Positions 1-6,777 of a DNA stretch of 11,579 bases are shown piece after piece. The position numbers and the translations under genes were made by a program. The DNA is from Alphaproteobacteria bacterium UBA5343 (GTDB lineage Bacteria > Pseudomonadota > Alphaproteobacteria > RF32 > UBA5343), in contig DHQH01000044.1 in NCBI GenBank assembly GCA_002410125.1, positions 25,494-37,072 of the forward strand, given 5' to 3'. Under the pieces are notes generated by a model, which had not been told where the DNA came from, ran no database searches, and worked only from the letters and a program-made list of their open reading frames with translations. The number at the start of each line of letters is the position of its first letter. Within the stretch, counting starts at the first letter, position 1.

Positions 1-426
1 ATGAATAGAGCAACACCAAGAACTAGTTATCAGTTCAGACAGTTTGGTAAATGCTTAGGAATTGATAAAAACACTATTAGTGAAATGGTAAAAAAGGTAA
101 AACCACTAGATGTCGTAGTGTATAAAAGCCATGTTATGATAGTTGATGAAAATAAAAATATTTTAGAAGCAAGAGCCGATAAGCAAAATGAATATGGTAC
201 TGGTGGGTTGTTCGAAACTTCATTTAAAGAAAGATTTGAAGAATTATTTAGTTTAAAAAAAGCCCCTGTAAGTCACCCAAGACTAGAAGCAAATGGTCCA
301 AATGACTGGTTTTCTATCCATAGGCCAGATTTTGCCGATATGGAACTATCTCAACAAGCTAAAAATAAACAAATAAATAATATTGCATTACAAAAGAAAA
401 CTATATTACAATTTGAGAAAATATAA
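1..426 (+). CDS. C-terminal part of a probable NlpC/P60-like (C40) peptidase, 5' end outside the window
   Basis: The 141 visible residues resemble the second half of an NlpC/P60 papain-like domain, a family that cleaves peptidoglycan stem peptides. The opening ATPRTSYQF matches the stretch that normally follows the catalytic Cys helix (DCSG...PRTS). VKPLDVVVYK (about 34-43) corresponds to the family's 'L.PGDLVFF' strand. SHVMIVDENKNILEA (44-58) corresponds to the strand carrying the catalytic His (H45). The catalytic Cys would lie upstream, so the ATG at base 1 is probably an internal Met. The tail from about residue 90 (SHPRLEANGPNDWFSIHRPDF) is not recognised and the last 25 residues are polar and rich in K, N and Q. 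The gene ends 36 nt before alr on the same strand and may share its transcript. No signal peptide can be judged. The family call is by pattern only and is moderate; another CHAP/NlpC-like hydrolase is possible. Confidence 0.5.
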   Translation: MNRATPRTSYQFRQFGKCLGIDKNTISEMVKKVKPLDVVVYKSHVMIVDENKNILEARADKQNEYGTGGLFETSFKERFEELFSLKKAPVSHPRLEANGPNDWFSIHRPDFADMELSQQAKNKQINNIALQKKTILQFEKI

Positions 427-462
427 ATCGTCTTACAGCTTTAGATAAAAAGGCTTTTAAAT

Positions 463-1545
463 ATGCAAGAAATATCGACTATTCCACAGCTAAATATCAA
501 CCTTAATAATGTTAAAGATAATTATCAATTTCTCAAATCCATCTCTTTTGGTGCAAAAACAGCCGCCGTTGTTAAGGATGATGCCTACGGAATTGGAGCA
601 AGAGAGGTCGTTAAGCTATTATCTAAAGAGGGTTGTGATACATTCTTTATTGCCCATGCCACAGAAGCCATCGATATAAGAGATATAGTCCCAAATGCAA
701 CTATTTATGTTCTAAATGGCATTGGACAGGGCACTATAGATATTTTTAAAAAATATAACCTAACTCCTGTAATTTCAAATCCAACAGCTCTAAAATTTTG
801 GAATGATAGTAAAATCCCTAACATAAAGCCGGCAATTCAAATTGATACTGGACTAAATCGTCTAGGTTTTTCTCTTCAACAAATTAAAGATATCAGCGAA
901 GAAGCCCGTTCAAACTTCTCTCTTGTGATGAGCCATCTATCATGTGGTGATGCAATAGGGCATTTTATGAATACACATCAGTTAGAAAATTTTCAAAAAG
1001 TATTAACATATTTCCCAAATATTCCAGCCAGTTTATCTGCTTCTGATGGTGCAATGCTAGGCAAAGAATTTACCTTTGATATGGTCAGATTAGGTGCAGC
1101 TCTTTACGGCATCAATACCGCTCCATATCGTCAAAACCAAGTAAAATCGGTTGTTGAACTAAAAGCCCCAATCTTACAAATCAAAGATTTGCCAATTGGA
1201 GAATTTGTGGGCTATGGAGCAAGCTATAGAGCTCATAGTGAAAGTAAAATAGCTATTATTTCAATTGGCTATGGCGATGGTATTTTCCGATCTTTATCAA
1301 ATACAGGTAGAGTTTGGATAGGGGATTATGAAGCCAAAATTTTAGGTCGTGTCTCAATGGATATGATTACAATAGATGTGACTAATATCCCAGAAGATAT
1401 TTTAATTTCAAATAATTATGCTACTCTACTAAATGATAAATATACCCTAGATAATATGGCAAATGATGCTGGTACCATCGGTTATGAAATTTTATCAAGA
1501 ATTGGGAAAGGGCAAAGATATGTTAAGAACTACAAACAAGGATAG
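463..1545 (+). CDS. alr: Alanine racemase (PLP-dependent, fold type III)
   Basis: Cytosolic enzyme that interconverts L- and D-alanine, supplying D-Ala for peptidoglycan. The 360-residue length is normal for the family. The N-terminal TIM barrel carries the PLP lysine K38 in VVKDDAYGIG (usual form VKADAYG, so A is replaced by D). IDTGLNRLGF (127-136) and MSHLSCGD (156-163) are conserved. R209 in VRLGAALYG corresponds to the Arg facing the pyridine nitrogen (usual VRPG). In the C-terminal beta domain Y251 in GYGASY is the second catalytic base, and GRVSMDMITIDVT (295-307) and EILSRIG (342-348) are typical. The PLP-phosphate segment reads SASDG where ANS(S/A)G is usual; the Ser is retained and the Asn is lost. 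The ATG at 463 has AAAAAGG about 9 nt upstream. It heads a cluster with the overlapping transporter gene. The sequence pattern is alphaproteobacterial. Identification is secure; substitutions near PLP could shift substrate preference, but that is inference. Confidence 0.95.
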   Translation: MQEISTIPQLNINLNNVKDNYQFLKSISFGAKTAAVVKDDAYGIGAREVVKLLSKEGCDTFFIAHATEAIDIRDIVPNATIYVLNGIGQGTIDIFKKYNLTPVISNPTALKFWNDSKIPNIKPAIQIDTGLNRLGFSLQQIKDISEEARSNFSLVMSHLSCGDAIGHFMNTHQLENFQKVLTYFPNIPASLSASDGAMLGKEFTFDMVRLGAALYGINTAPYRQNQVKSVVELKAPILQIKDLPIGEFVGYGASYRAHSESKIAIISIGYGDGIFRSLSNTGRVWIGDYEAKILGRVSMDMITIDVTNIPEDILISNNYATLLNDKYTLDNMANDAGTIGYEILSRIGKGQRYVKNYKQG

Positions 1546-2206
1546 TGACTGGACACCCAAATATTATGATATTTTTGTAGGTCTTTTTGTTGCATTCATC
1601 ATTTTATCTGCAATCACCACTCCAAAGCTATTTTCTCTTTGTGGTTTTATCTTTCCTGCCGCAGTTATCTTTTTTCCAATATCTTGCATCATTGGTGATG
1701 TTTTAACTGAGATTTATGGCTTTAACCGTACCAGAAGAGCAATTTGGGTTGGCTTTGCCTGTAACATTTTAATGATGCTTGCAACCACCATTGTTATAAT
1801 GTTACCACCTCTTGATTTTAATATCGACACTCATAATTCCTTTAAGGCTCTTTTCGCTCAAGTTCCAAGAGTAGTACTCGCTAGTCTAACCGCATATCTT
1901 TTTGGAGAATTTGTAAACTCATTCGTTATGTCAAAAATGAAAAAATTCCAATCAGCCAAATTTTTTGGAGTTCGTGCAATCCTCTCAACTATTGCAGGAC
2001 AATTTTTCGATACCATAATTGTTGTAATTATCGCCTTTTATGGAGTTTATGAAAATCATATGTTAGTTACAATGATGTTCTCTGTTTGGGGATTTAAAGT
2101 CTTATATGAAATGATAGCCCTTCCACTAACCACTCTTTTAGTAAAACACATTAAGAAAAAAGAAGGTGTAGAACATTTCGATAATCAAGAATTAAAATTA
2201 TTATAG
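1520..2206 (+). CDS. yhhQ: YhhQ/VUT-family queuosine precursor transporter (PF02592 type)
   Basis: Integral inner-membrane protein of the VUT/YhhQ family; the E. coli member imports the queuosine precursors preQ0/preQ1 for tRNA wobble-base modification. I place the start at ATG 1520 (228 aa). It is preceded by the purine-rich GGGAAAGGG at 1504-1512, and the length then fits the family. An in-frame ATG at 1463 would add 19 residues translated from inside alr that look unlike the family. Hydrophobic segments lie at roughly 16-34, 42-60, 75-97, 115-135, 152-174 and 181-207, consistent with six membrane helices. The signature stretch ISCIIGDVLTEIYGFNRTRR (54-73) is typical, as are the charged turn at 139-147 and the basic C terminus. 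The start lies 26 nt inside alr, which implies translational coupling. Whether this organism salvages or makes preQ0 cannot be told here; no que or tgt genes are visible. Confidence 0.88.
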   Translation: MLRTTNKDSDWTPKYYDIFVGLFVAFIILSAITTPKLFSLCGFIFPAAVIFFPISCIIGDVLTEIYGFNRTRRAIWVGFACNILMMLATTIVIMLPPLDFNIDTHNSFKALFAQVPRVVLASLTAYLFGEFVNSFVMSKMKKFQSAKFFGVRAILSTIAGQFFDTIIVVIIAFYGVYENHMLVTMMFSVWGFKVLYEMIALPLTTLLVKHIKKKEGVEHFDNQELKLL

Positions 2207-2216
2207 GAGTTTTCTT

Positions 2217-3074
2217 ATGAATAACCAAATCAAAACTATTATCTTATCAGCTATCGTTGCAATCATTGCTTCTTTTGCGATTCTTTCAGAGGACGGAACT
2301 AGCAAAAATAAATCAGTCTTTAATAGGGTTATGGAAAGTGGTAAACTTCGATGTGGTTATGTGATAACAACCCCAGCTTTACTAAAAGATGCTAATACGG
2401 GTGAGCTTTCAGGAATTTCTTATGATTTAGTCAATGAAATGGGTAAAAACTTAGATTTAGAAGTTGAGTGGGTGGAAGAAACTAGTTGGGCAACAATGTT
2501 AGAAGGTTTAGCAAATAACCGCTATGATGCTCTATGTTCTGCCATTTGGTCAACTACTTCAAGATCTAAGAGGGCTGAATTTTTAGATCCAATTTACTAT
2601 GCAGGTGTGGGGATTTGGGTCAGATCAGATGATAACCGTTTTGATAATATTAAAGATGTTCAAGAGTTGAATAATAAAGATATTAAAATCGCCACTATGG
2701 ATGGACATATTTCAGAAATCACCACCAAAAGCGACTATCCAAATGCAACTAGAATATCTCTTCCAGATTTCTCAAACATTTCAGAGTTGTTTAATCTTGT
2801 TACTACCAAAAAAGCAGATTTAGTATTTGAGCAAGATTATGTTGCTTGGGATTTTATGAAACATAATCCAAATGTGGTGAAAAATATTGTTCCAAATGAT
2901 CCAATTAGAGTTTTTCCAACCACAGTTTTAATTCCACAAAATGAGCCAGCTTTGAAAAATATGTTAAACACTGCTCAAAATGAATTAATCAAAATCGGCA
3001 GAGTAAAACAACTCCTAAAAAAATACAAAACCCCAAAAGGCAGCTTCCTAATGCCCAAAAGAGATTTTGAGTAA
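2217..3074 (+). CDS. Family-3 periplasmic solute-binding protein (amino-acid ABC type)
   Basis: Predicted periplasmic binding protein of the SBP_bac_3 fold, which usually delivers polar amino acids to an ABC importer. Residues 7-24 are a hydrophobic export signal. No lipobox Cys follows (the first Cys is C46), so it is either cleaved by signal peptidase I or left as an N-terminal anchor. The mature domain starts around 33 with VFNRVMESGKLRCGYVI, matching the usual 'l..i...GkLrvGv' opening. GELSGISYDLVNEMGKNLDL (62-81) corresponds to 'G.l.GfdvDla..ia..lg'. RYDALCSAIWSTTSRSKRAE (102-121) is the 'g..D.i.....T.eR' ligand-Arg segment, followed by LDPIYYAGVGIWVR. The 285-residue length is normal. 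TAGGAG at 2204-2209 overlaps the stop of the transporter gene and sits 7 nt before the ATG. No permease or ATPase gene is adjacent, so it is an orphan within this window. The ligand is unknown. Transcription ends at the hairpin just downstream. Confidence 0.85.
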   Translation: MNNQIKTIILSAIVAIIASFAILSEDGTSKNKSVFNRVMESGKLRCGYVITTPALLKDANTGELSGISYDLVNEMGKNLDLEVEWVEETSWATMLEGLANNRYDALCSAIWSTTSRSKRAEFLDPIYYAGVGIWVRSDDNRFDNIKDVQELNNKDIKIATMDGHISEITTKSDYPNATRISLPDFSNISELFNLVTTKKADLVFEQDYVAWDFMKHNPNVVKNIVPNDPIRVFPTTVLIPQNEPALKNMLNTAQNELIKIGRVKQLLKKYKTPKGSFLMPKRDFE

Positions 3075-3076
3075 CA

Positions 3077-3105
3077 AAAAAGGGAGGCACAAAACCTCCC
3101 TTTTT
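3077..3105. terminator. Bidirectional intrinsic terminator
   Basis: A perfect 11-bp stem, AAAAAGGGAGG (3077-3087) with CCTCCCTTTTT (3095-3105), surrounds a 7-nt loop. A pyrimidine-rich run (TTTTTCTCTTTT) follows on the plus strand, and an A-run precedes it that becomes a T-run on the minus strand. It lies 2 nt past the stop of the solute-binding protein and about 22 nt past the stop of the convergent pyrF-pyrE gene, so it can end both transcripts. Confidence 0.9.
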
Positions 3106-3127
3106 CTCTTTTAAGTGTTTAACCTTG

Positions 3128-4597
3128 CTAAGCTACAGCCCAGCAATTTGTTTCTTCTAAATGCTCACTGATGAAATTCACCACTTCCTTATCTCCTTCG
3201 GGAGCAAGTTCATAGTTGTTTTCTTTCATCATACCTACCACCTCTCGAAGAGTGAATAGGTAATGAGGCTCAATACCAGCTTCATCAAAAACTGTTTTTT
3301 GAGTCTCTTCACGGTTAACCATCAAGAATGTATGATTAACTTCTAGTCCAGCTTCTCTTAAATTATTTGCGATTTTAATTGAGCTTTCACCAGATGTTAT
3401 TACATCCTCAATCACAGCAGCTTCTTCGCCTTCATAGTAAACTCCCATAATATTGCCGGCAATCCCGTGCCCTTCTTTTCTTTCTTTGCGGACGATTATT
3501 GGCGGAGTATCTGTCATTAATGACAAATAAGATCCAAGTCCCAATGCACCATAAGCCACAGGGCTTACACGGTCGAAACTGTAATGTTTCATTTCCAAGT
3601 ACAATAGGTAAGTAGCCCATTTCAGTAACTCAGGGTGTGACGGTAAATCGCGGATATTTGCATATACCGGTGACTTAGCCCCTGATTTCAATGTCCACCA
3701 GCTATCTTCATCAACAGATGGAGCAATTTTAATTAGTCCGTTTTCAAGCATACCCTCAAGCAACAACTCTTTAAGAGAGCGAACTTTATATTTCGCTAGT
3801 TGCTGATTGATTTTGTCTCGCCATTCTTTGGCAACTTCTCGAGGTGATTTGCCTTGCAGATATTTCTGCTTGGTTAATCCCGATGATATTGGATAAATCG
3901 TATTCCCATATGAATAGGAAACAGATTCAATATCACCGCCTTGAGCTCCAAATCCTGGTGCCAACTTAGGAGAACAATTGCCATAAGTTGATAAATCATA
4001 GGCCGAAATTAATCTCGCAGCCCAAGGCTTAGTAGCTCCAACTACATATCCTATTCGCTCATCATCCCATCGCCGACCCTCTAATATCGTATTGATGTAA
4101 GGAGGTACGATGCAACCGGCATAATTTAATATGCCTTTAGATGATTCATTCGAAGGTGCCCCAACTACATAGATACACAAATCAGGTTTGATTGCCAAAA
4201 ACGGCTTCACAGTATCTTCGCCCATATAACCGTTAATAGTTACAATATCGGGGTCGAAGTTTTTAATGTCTGCTTCCGCCCACATCATTTGAGTTGCCAT
4301 TATGTCGCCTCTTTTAGCATCAAGGCAACGCAATAACCCATACTTTTTGTGAGCATAGTCAAATACATTTCTAAGTATTTGTCTGTTCTCAACAGTTTTC
4401 TCATAAAATGCAAGGTTTAGCTTAACCATGGTGATATAATCAGCCATCTGGTCAACTAGCCACTTAAGGCCTGCTTCTAAGCTGCCACATTTTTCGATAA
4501 GCCAGTTCATATCCTCTGTTGGGTCAAGTCCAAGACCCACAAAAGAATTTTTTTCTGTAGAGATTCTCTCTAATTTTTGAAATGCTGTTTGTACCAT
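3128..4597 (-). CDS. pyrFE: Bifunctional OMP decarboxylase-orotate phosphoribosyltransferase (PyrF-PyrE fusion)
   Basis: One 489-residue cytosolic chain that should carry out the last two steps of de novo UMP synthesis: orotate + PRPP to OMP (C-terminal half), then OMP to UMP + CO2 (N-terminal half). Residues 1 to about 268 are a type-2 OMP decarboxylase: GLGLDP (21-26), KLNLAFYE (59-66), the catalytic D-x-K-x-x-D array D93/K95/D98 in DAKRGDI, and the phosphate-binding loop APGFGAQGGD (213-222). Residues about 275-489 are PyrE: SGAKSPVYANIRDL (305-318), RKERKEGHG (370-378) and the PRPP loop VIEDVITSGESS (395-406). All key residues are present, so both activities are expected. The decarboxylase-first order is the reverse of animal UMP synthase; it is known from kinetoplastids and cyanobacteria. 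No Shine-Dalgarno is visible before the ATG at 4597. G+C is higher than in neighbouring genes, hinting at transfer. It is convergent with the alr operon. Confidence 0.94.
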   Translation of the reverse strand: MVQTAFQKLERISTEKNSFVGLGLDPTEDMNWLIEKCGSLEAGLKWLVDQMADYITMVKLNLAFYEKTVENRQILRNVFDYAHKKYGLLRCLDAKRGDIMATQMMWAEADIKNFDPDIVTINGYMGEDTVKPFLAIKPDLCIYVVGAPSNESSKGILNYAGCIVPPYINTILEGRRWDDERIGYVVGATKPWAARLISAYDLSTYGNCSPKLAPGFGAQGGDIESVSYSYGNTIYPISSGLTKQKYLQGKSPREVAKEWRDKINQQLAKYKVRSLKELLLEGMLENGLIKIAPSVDEDSWWTLKSGAKSPVYANIRDLPSHPELLKWATYLLYLEMKHYSFDRVSPVAYGALGLGSYLSLMTDTPPIIVRKERKEGHGIAGNIMGVYYEGEEAAVIEDVITSGESSIKIANNLREAGLEVNHTFLMVNREETQKTVFDEAGIEPHYLFTLREVVGMMKENNYELAPEGDKEVVNFISEHLEETNCWAVA

Positions 4598-4680
4598 AAA
4601 TTTGAAATTTTAAGTTAAACAATTAAGTGAATTTATATAATAAAGTGAAATTTTTGTGTAATTTTTGATTTTAGGGTTTA

Positions 4681-4709
4681 ACATTAGACAAAACAAATGA
4701 TAGAGTCAA
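4681..4709 (-). promoter_or_regulatory. Candidate promoter of the pyrF-pyrE gene
   Basis: On the minus strand TTGACT (4704-4709) is followed, after 17 nt, by TAATGT (4681-4686): a 5/6 match to the -35 consensus but only 3/6 to the -10. It would start transcription about 75-80 nt before the pyrFE ATG. A perfect TATAAT lies further upstream at 4723-4728 without a good -35, and TATATAAA-like sequence lies closer to the gene near 4632-4640, so which element is used is uncertain. Confidence 0.35.
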
Positions 4710-4723
4710 TTAATTTTTGTCTA
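4685..4723. promoter_or_regulatory. Inverted repeat bracketing the pyrFE promoter region, possible operator
   Basis: Perfect 9-bp arms TAGACAAAA (4685-4693) and TTTTGTCTA (4715-4723) are separated by 21 nt. On the minus strand one arm touches the TATAAT at 4723-4728 and the other overlaps the -10 of the TTGACT promoter candidate. The -35 lies between the arms. No T-run follows, so it is not a terminator. A repressor-binding site is one reading; chance in AT-rich DNA is the other. Confidence 0.35.
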
Positions 4724-4800
4724 TTATATTGTTTTATTGATATTTTACACAATTATCAACATATTCGCAAAATCAGGATTAGTCGTACAAAAGACGAAGA

Positions 4801-6693
4801 TTAAGCAGGGTCTTCCTCTTCAATCTCTATATATTCAATACCTTCTTCATCTGGCAATTCTTCGCCTTCTTCAATCTCGATGATTTCTTCAACCACTTCT
4901 ACATCACCTTCTTCAATAGTTGGGTCAAATTCATCTTCTAACTCTGGATGAGGTTTATTATCTTCAGGAGTTAAATCTTTTAATATATTACCATCTTTAT
5001 CAATCTTATGGATATGCATCACTCCATAATTCCCTTTTTTACTAAATCTAACCATATCACCTTTTTTCACTTCATCATTAATAATATACTGAGCAAGTGG
5101 GCTTTGAATATATTTCTTCATCAAGCCTTTTAATTCTCTCACACCATTTTTTGCATGATATACATGATTAGCTAAAAATTCTTTCCCATCTTCAGAGATA
5201 ATAATATCAATTCCTCTTTCATGAGATCTCTTAACTAACTTATTTAGATGCAATCCTACAATGTCAGTAAGATCAGCCAAGTTTAACCCATTAAAGGCAA
5301 CAATATCATCAATCCTAGCTAAAAACTCTGGTCTAAGATGTTTCCTTAATATTTCTTTTCTCTTATAATGTGGAGCATCAGAAGCTAAATTTGATGTCAT
5401 AATAATGATAGTGTTTCTAAAGTCCGCAGTAACACCTTTACTATCAGTCAGTCTGCCTTCATCCAAAATCTGTAAGAAAAGATTTAATATCTCATCATTT
5501 GCTTTCTCAAGCTCATCAAATAATATTACTTGATAAGGTCGCATTCTAACAGCTTCAGTCAAAAGACCACCTTCTTCATATCCTGGTTGTCCTGGAGGAG
5601 GTCCAATCAATCTCGATACACTTTGCCTTTCCATATATTCACTCATATCTAAGCGAAGTAGGGCTAATTCATCATCAAACACAAATTCTGCTAATGCTTT
5701 TGCAAGCTCAGTCTTGCCAACCCCAGTCGTGCCGATAAAAAGAAATGTACCAATCGGACGGTTAGGATCTTGTAATCCAGATTTATTAATTCTCACCGTA
5801 TTACAAATTGTAGCCACCGCATCATCTTGCCCAATCACACGACTACCAATAATATTTTCCATATTTGCAAGTCGTTTCTTATCTTCTGTGTTCACCTTAT
5901 CAAGCGGAATACCTGTCCACATCGAAATAATATTTCCAACATGTCTAAGGGTTAAGGCATCTGATTTGCCATCTAAGGCACAAAGACTCACAGCTTCATC
6001 TAATAAATCAATTGCTTTTTCAGGGAAGTTTTTATTCTTAATATATCTATCCGCAAGTAAAACACAGGCTTTTAGGCATTCTTCAGAAATCTTAACATCA
6101 AAATATTTCTCATAATCCCCTTTAATACCCTTAACCACAGCAAGAGTTTCCATAATTGTAGGCTCTTCAATATACATTGCTTGAATATATCGCATTAACT
6201 CACTGTCATTTTCAATATGGAGTTTATAATTTTGAATGTCAGTCGCAATAATACATTTAATTTCACCAGAAATTACTTTTGGTTTTAAGAACTTTGCAAT
6301 CTCGCTATACTGACCTTTTAGGTTAAGTATTTTCACATCATTGATAAATAAAACATCTTTACCATCAGAGTTTTTAATATCATTAAAGCATTTTTTTAAG
6401 CTTTCCTCATATTCATCACCAGTCTTGCTATCCATTAAGATATTAGCAACATCAATTGCAATCACTCGAGAGCCTTTTAATACTTTTGGTACATCATTTT
6501 CTGCAAATTTTTGAGATACCGCCTGAATAATAGCAGTTTTACCAACCCCAACAGGTCCAATTAATACTGGATTATCCTTAGTTTTCCTAAGCATGATATG
6601 AATAGCTCTATCAATTTCTTTCTTTCTACCGATAATCTTTTTTAATTCGCCATCTTTATGCTTTTTGCTATAATCTATGATATATTCGCTCAT
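4801..6693 (-). CDS. Reduced ClpB/ClpC-like double AAA+ ATPase with acidic C-terminal tail
   Basis: Probable cytosolic ring-forming protein-remodelling ATPase, 630 aa against roughly 750-860 for ClpA/ClpB/ClpC. It starts directly at AAA+ module 1: no N-terminal Clp repeat domain and no coiled-coil middle domain. Module 1 keeps Walker A GPVGVGKT (46-53), but Walker B reads LFINDV (115-120) where LFIDEI is usual, the pore loop is GDEYEES, and only one of the paired Arg fingers remains (R168, then Y169). Module 2 is intact: GTTGVGKT (321-328), VILFDELEKA (389-398), sensor-1 N435, Arg finger R460, sensor-2 R519. Its pore loop reads GPPPGQPGYEEGG (364-376), lacking the usual GYVG tyrosine. No ClpP-binding IGL/LGF loop is present, since the stretch between sensor 1 and RPEFLARID is very short. 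Residues 576-630 hold 27 Asp/Glu out of 55. The ATG at 6693 has GGAG 8 nt upstream; an in-frame TTG at 6726 abuts the -10 box and is rejected. Likely a ClpP-independent unfoldase; substrate unknown. Confidence 0.85.
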   Translation of the reverse strand: MSEYIIDYSKKHKDGELKKIIGRKKEIDRAIHIMLRKTKDNPVLIGPVGVGKTAIIQAVSQKFAENDVPKVLKGSRVIAIDVANILMDSKTGDEYEESLKKCFNDIKNSDGKDVLFINDVKILNLKGQYSEIAKFLKPKVISGEIKCIIATDIQNYKLHIENDSELMRYIQAMYIEEPTIMETLAVVKGIKGDYEKYFDVKISEECLKACVLLADRYIKNKNFPEKAIDLLDEAVSLCALDGKSDALTLRHVGNIISMWTGIPLDKVNTEDKKRLANMENIIGSRVIGQDDAVATICNTVRINKSGLQDPNRPIGTFLFIGTTGVGKTELAKALAEFVFDDELALLRLDMSEYMERQSVSRLIGPPPGQPGYEEGGLLTEAVRMRPYQVILFDELEKANDEILNLFLQILDEGRLTDSKGVTADFRNTIIIMTSNLASDAPHYKRKEILRKHLRPEFLARIDDIVAFNGLNLADLTDIVGLHLNKLVKRSHERGIDIIISEDGKEFLANHVYHAKNGVRELKGLMKKYIQSPLAQYIINDEVKKGDMVRFSKKGNYGVMHIHKIDKDGNILKDLTPEDNKPHPELEDEFDPTIEEGDVEVVEEIIEIEEGEELPDEEGIEYIEIEEEDPA

Positions 6694-6725
6694 TACAATT
6701 TCTCCAAAACCGATTCTTTGGGGCA

Positions 6726-6734
6726 ATTATAACA
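6726..6734 (-). promoter_or_regulatory. Extended -10 promoter of the Clp-like ATPase gene
   Basis: The minus strand reads TGTTATAAT, a perfect extended -10 (TGnTATAAT) with TATAAT at 6726-6731. No good -35 is visible 16-18 nt upstream, which an extended -10 can tolerate. Transcription would begin near 6719, giving a leader of roughly 25 nt that includes the GGAG at 6702-6705. This position also excludes the upstream in-frame TTG as a start. Confidence 0.55.
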
Positions 6735-6746
6735 AATACATATTTA

Positions 6747-6761
6747 AATTTGGTTTAAATT
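6747..6761 (+). repeat. 15-bp direct repeat, copy 1 (upstream of the HD gene)
   Basis: AATTTGGTTTAAATT occurs here, 16 nt before the ATG at 6778, and again at 7522-7536 across the stop codon of the same gene. The copy also forms part of a 7-bp inverted repeat, ATTTAAA (6742-6748) / TTTAAAT (6754-6760). A 15-bp match somewhere in AT-rich DNA of this length is not far from chance; its exact flanking of one gene is the notable part. Confidence 0.5.
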
Positions 6762-6777
6762 ATGTTATGTTAGTTTC

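Noticed and set aside
3432..3620. 62-codon minus-strand open frame within pyrFE
   Set aside because: Out-of-frame shadow of the PyrE half, with no independent start signal.
4753..4761. TTATCAACA, one mismatch from a DnaA box
   Set aside because: Single imperfect copy in an AT-rich gap, with no cluster of boxes and no dnaA, dnaN or replication gene nearby.
5714..6115. 133-codon plus-strand open frame inside the Clp-like gene
   Set aside because: Antisense shadow of a well-supported AAA+ coding region; no ribosome site and no family resemblance.
4801..6693. Calling the Clp-like ATPase a type VI secretion ClpV or a classic ClpB disaggregase
   Set aside because: It lacks the N domain and coiled-coil middle domain of both, and no secretion-system genes are present.
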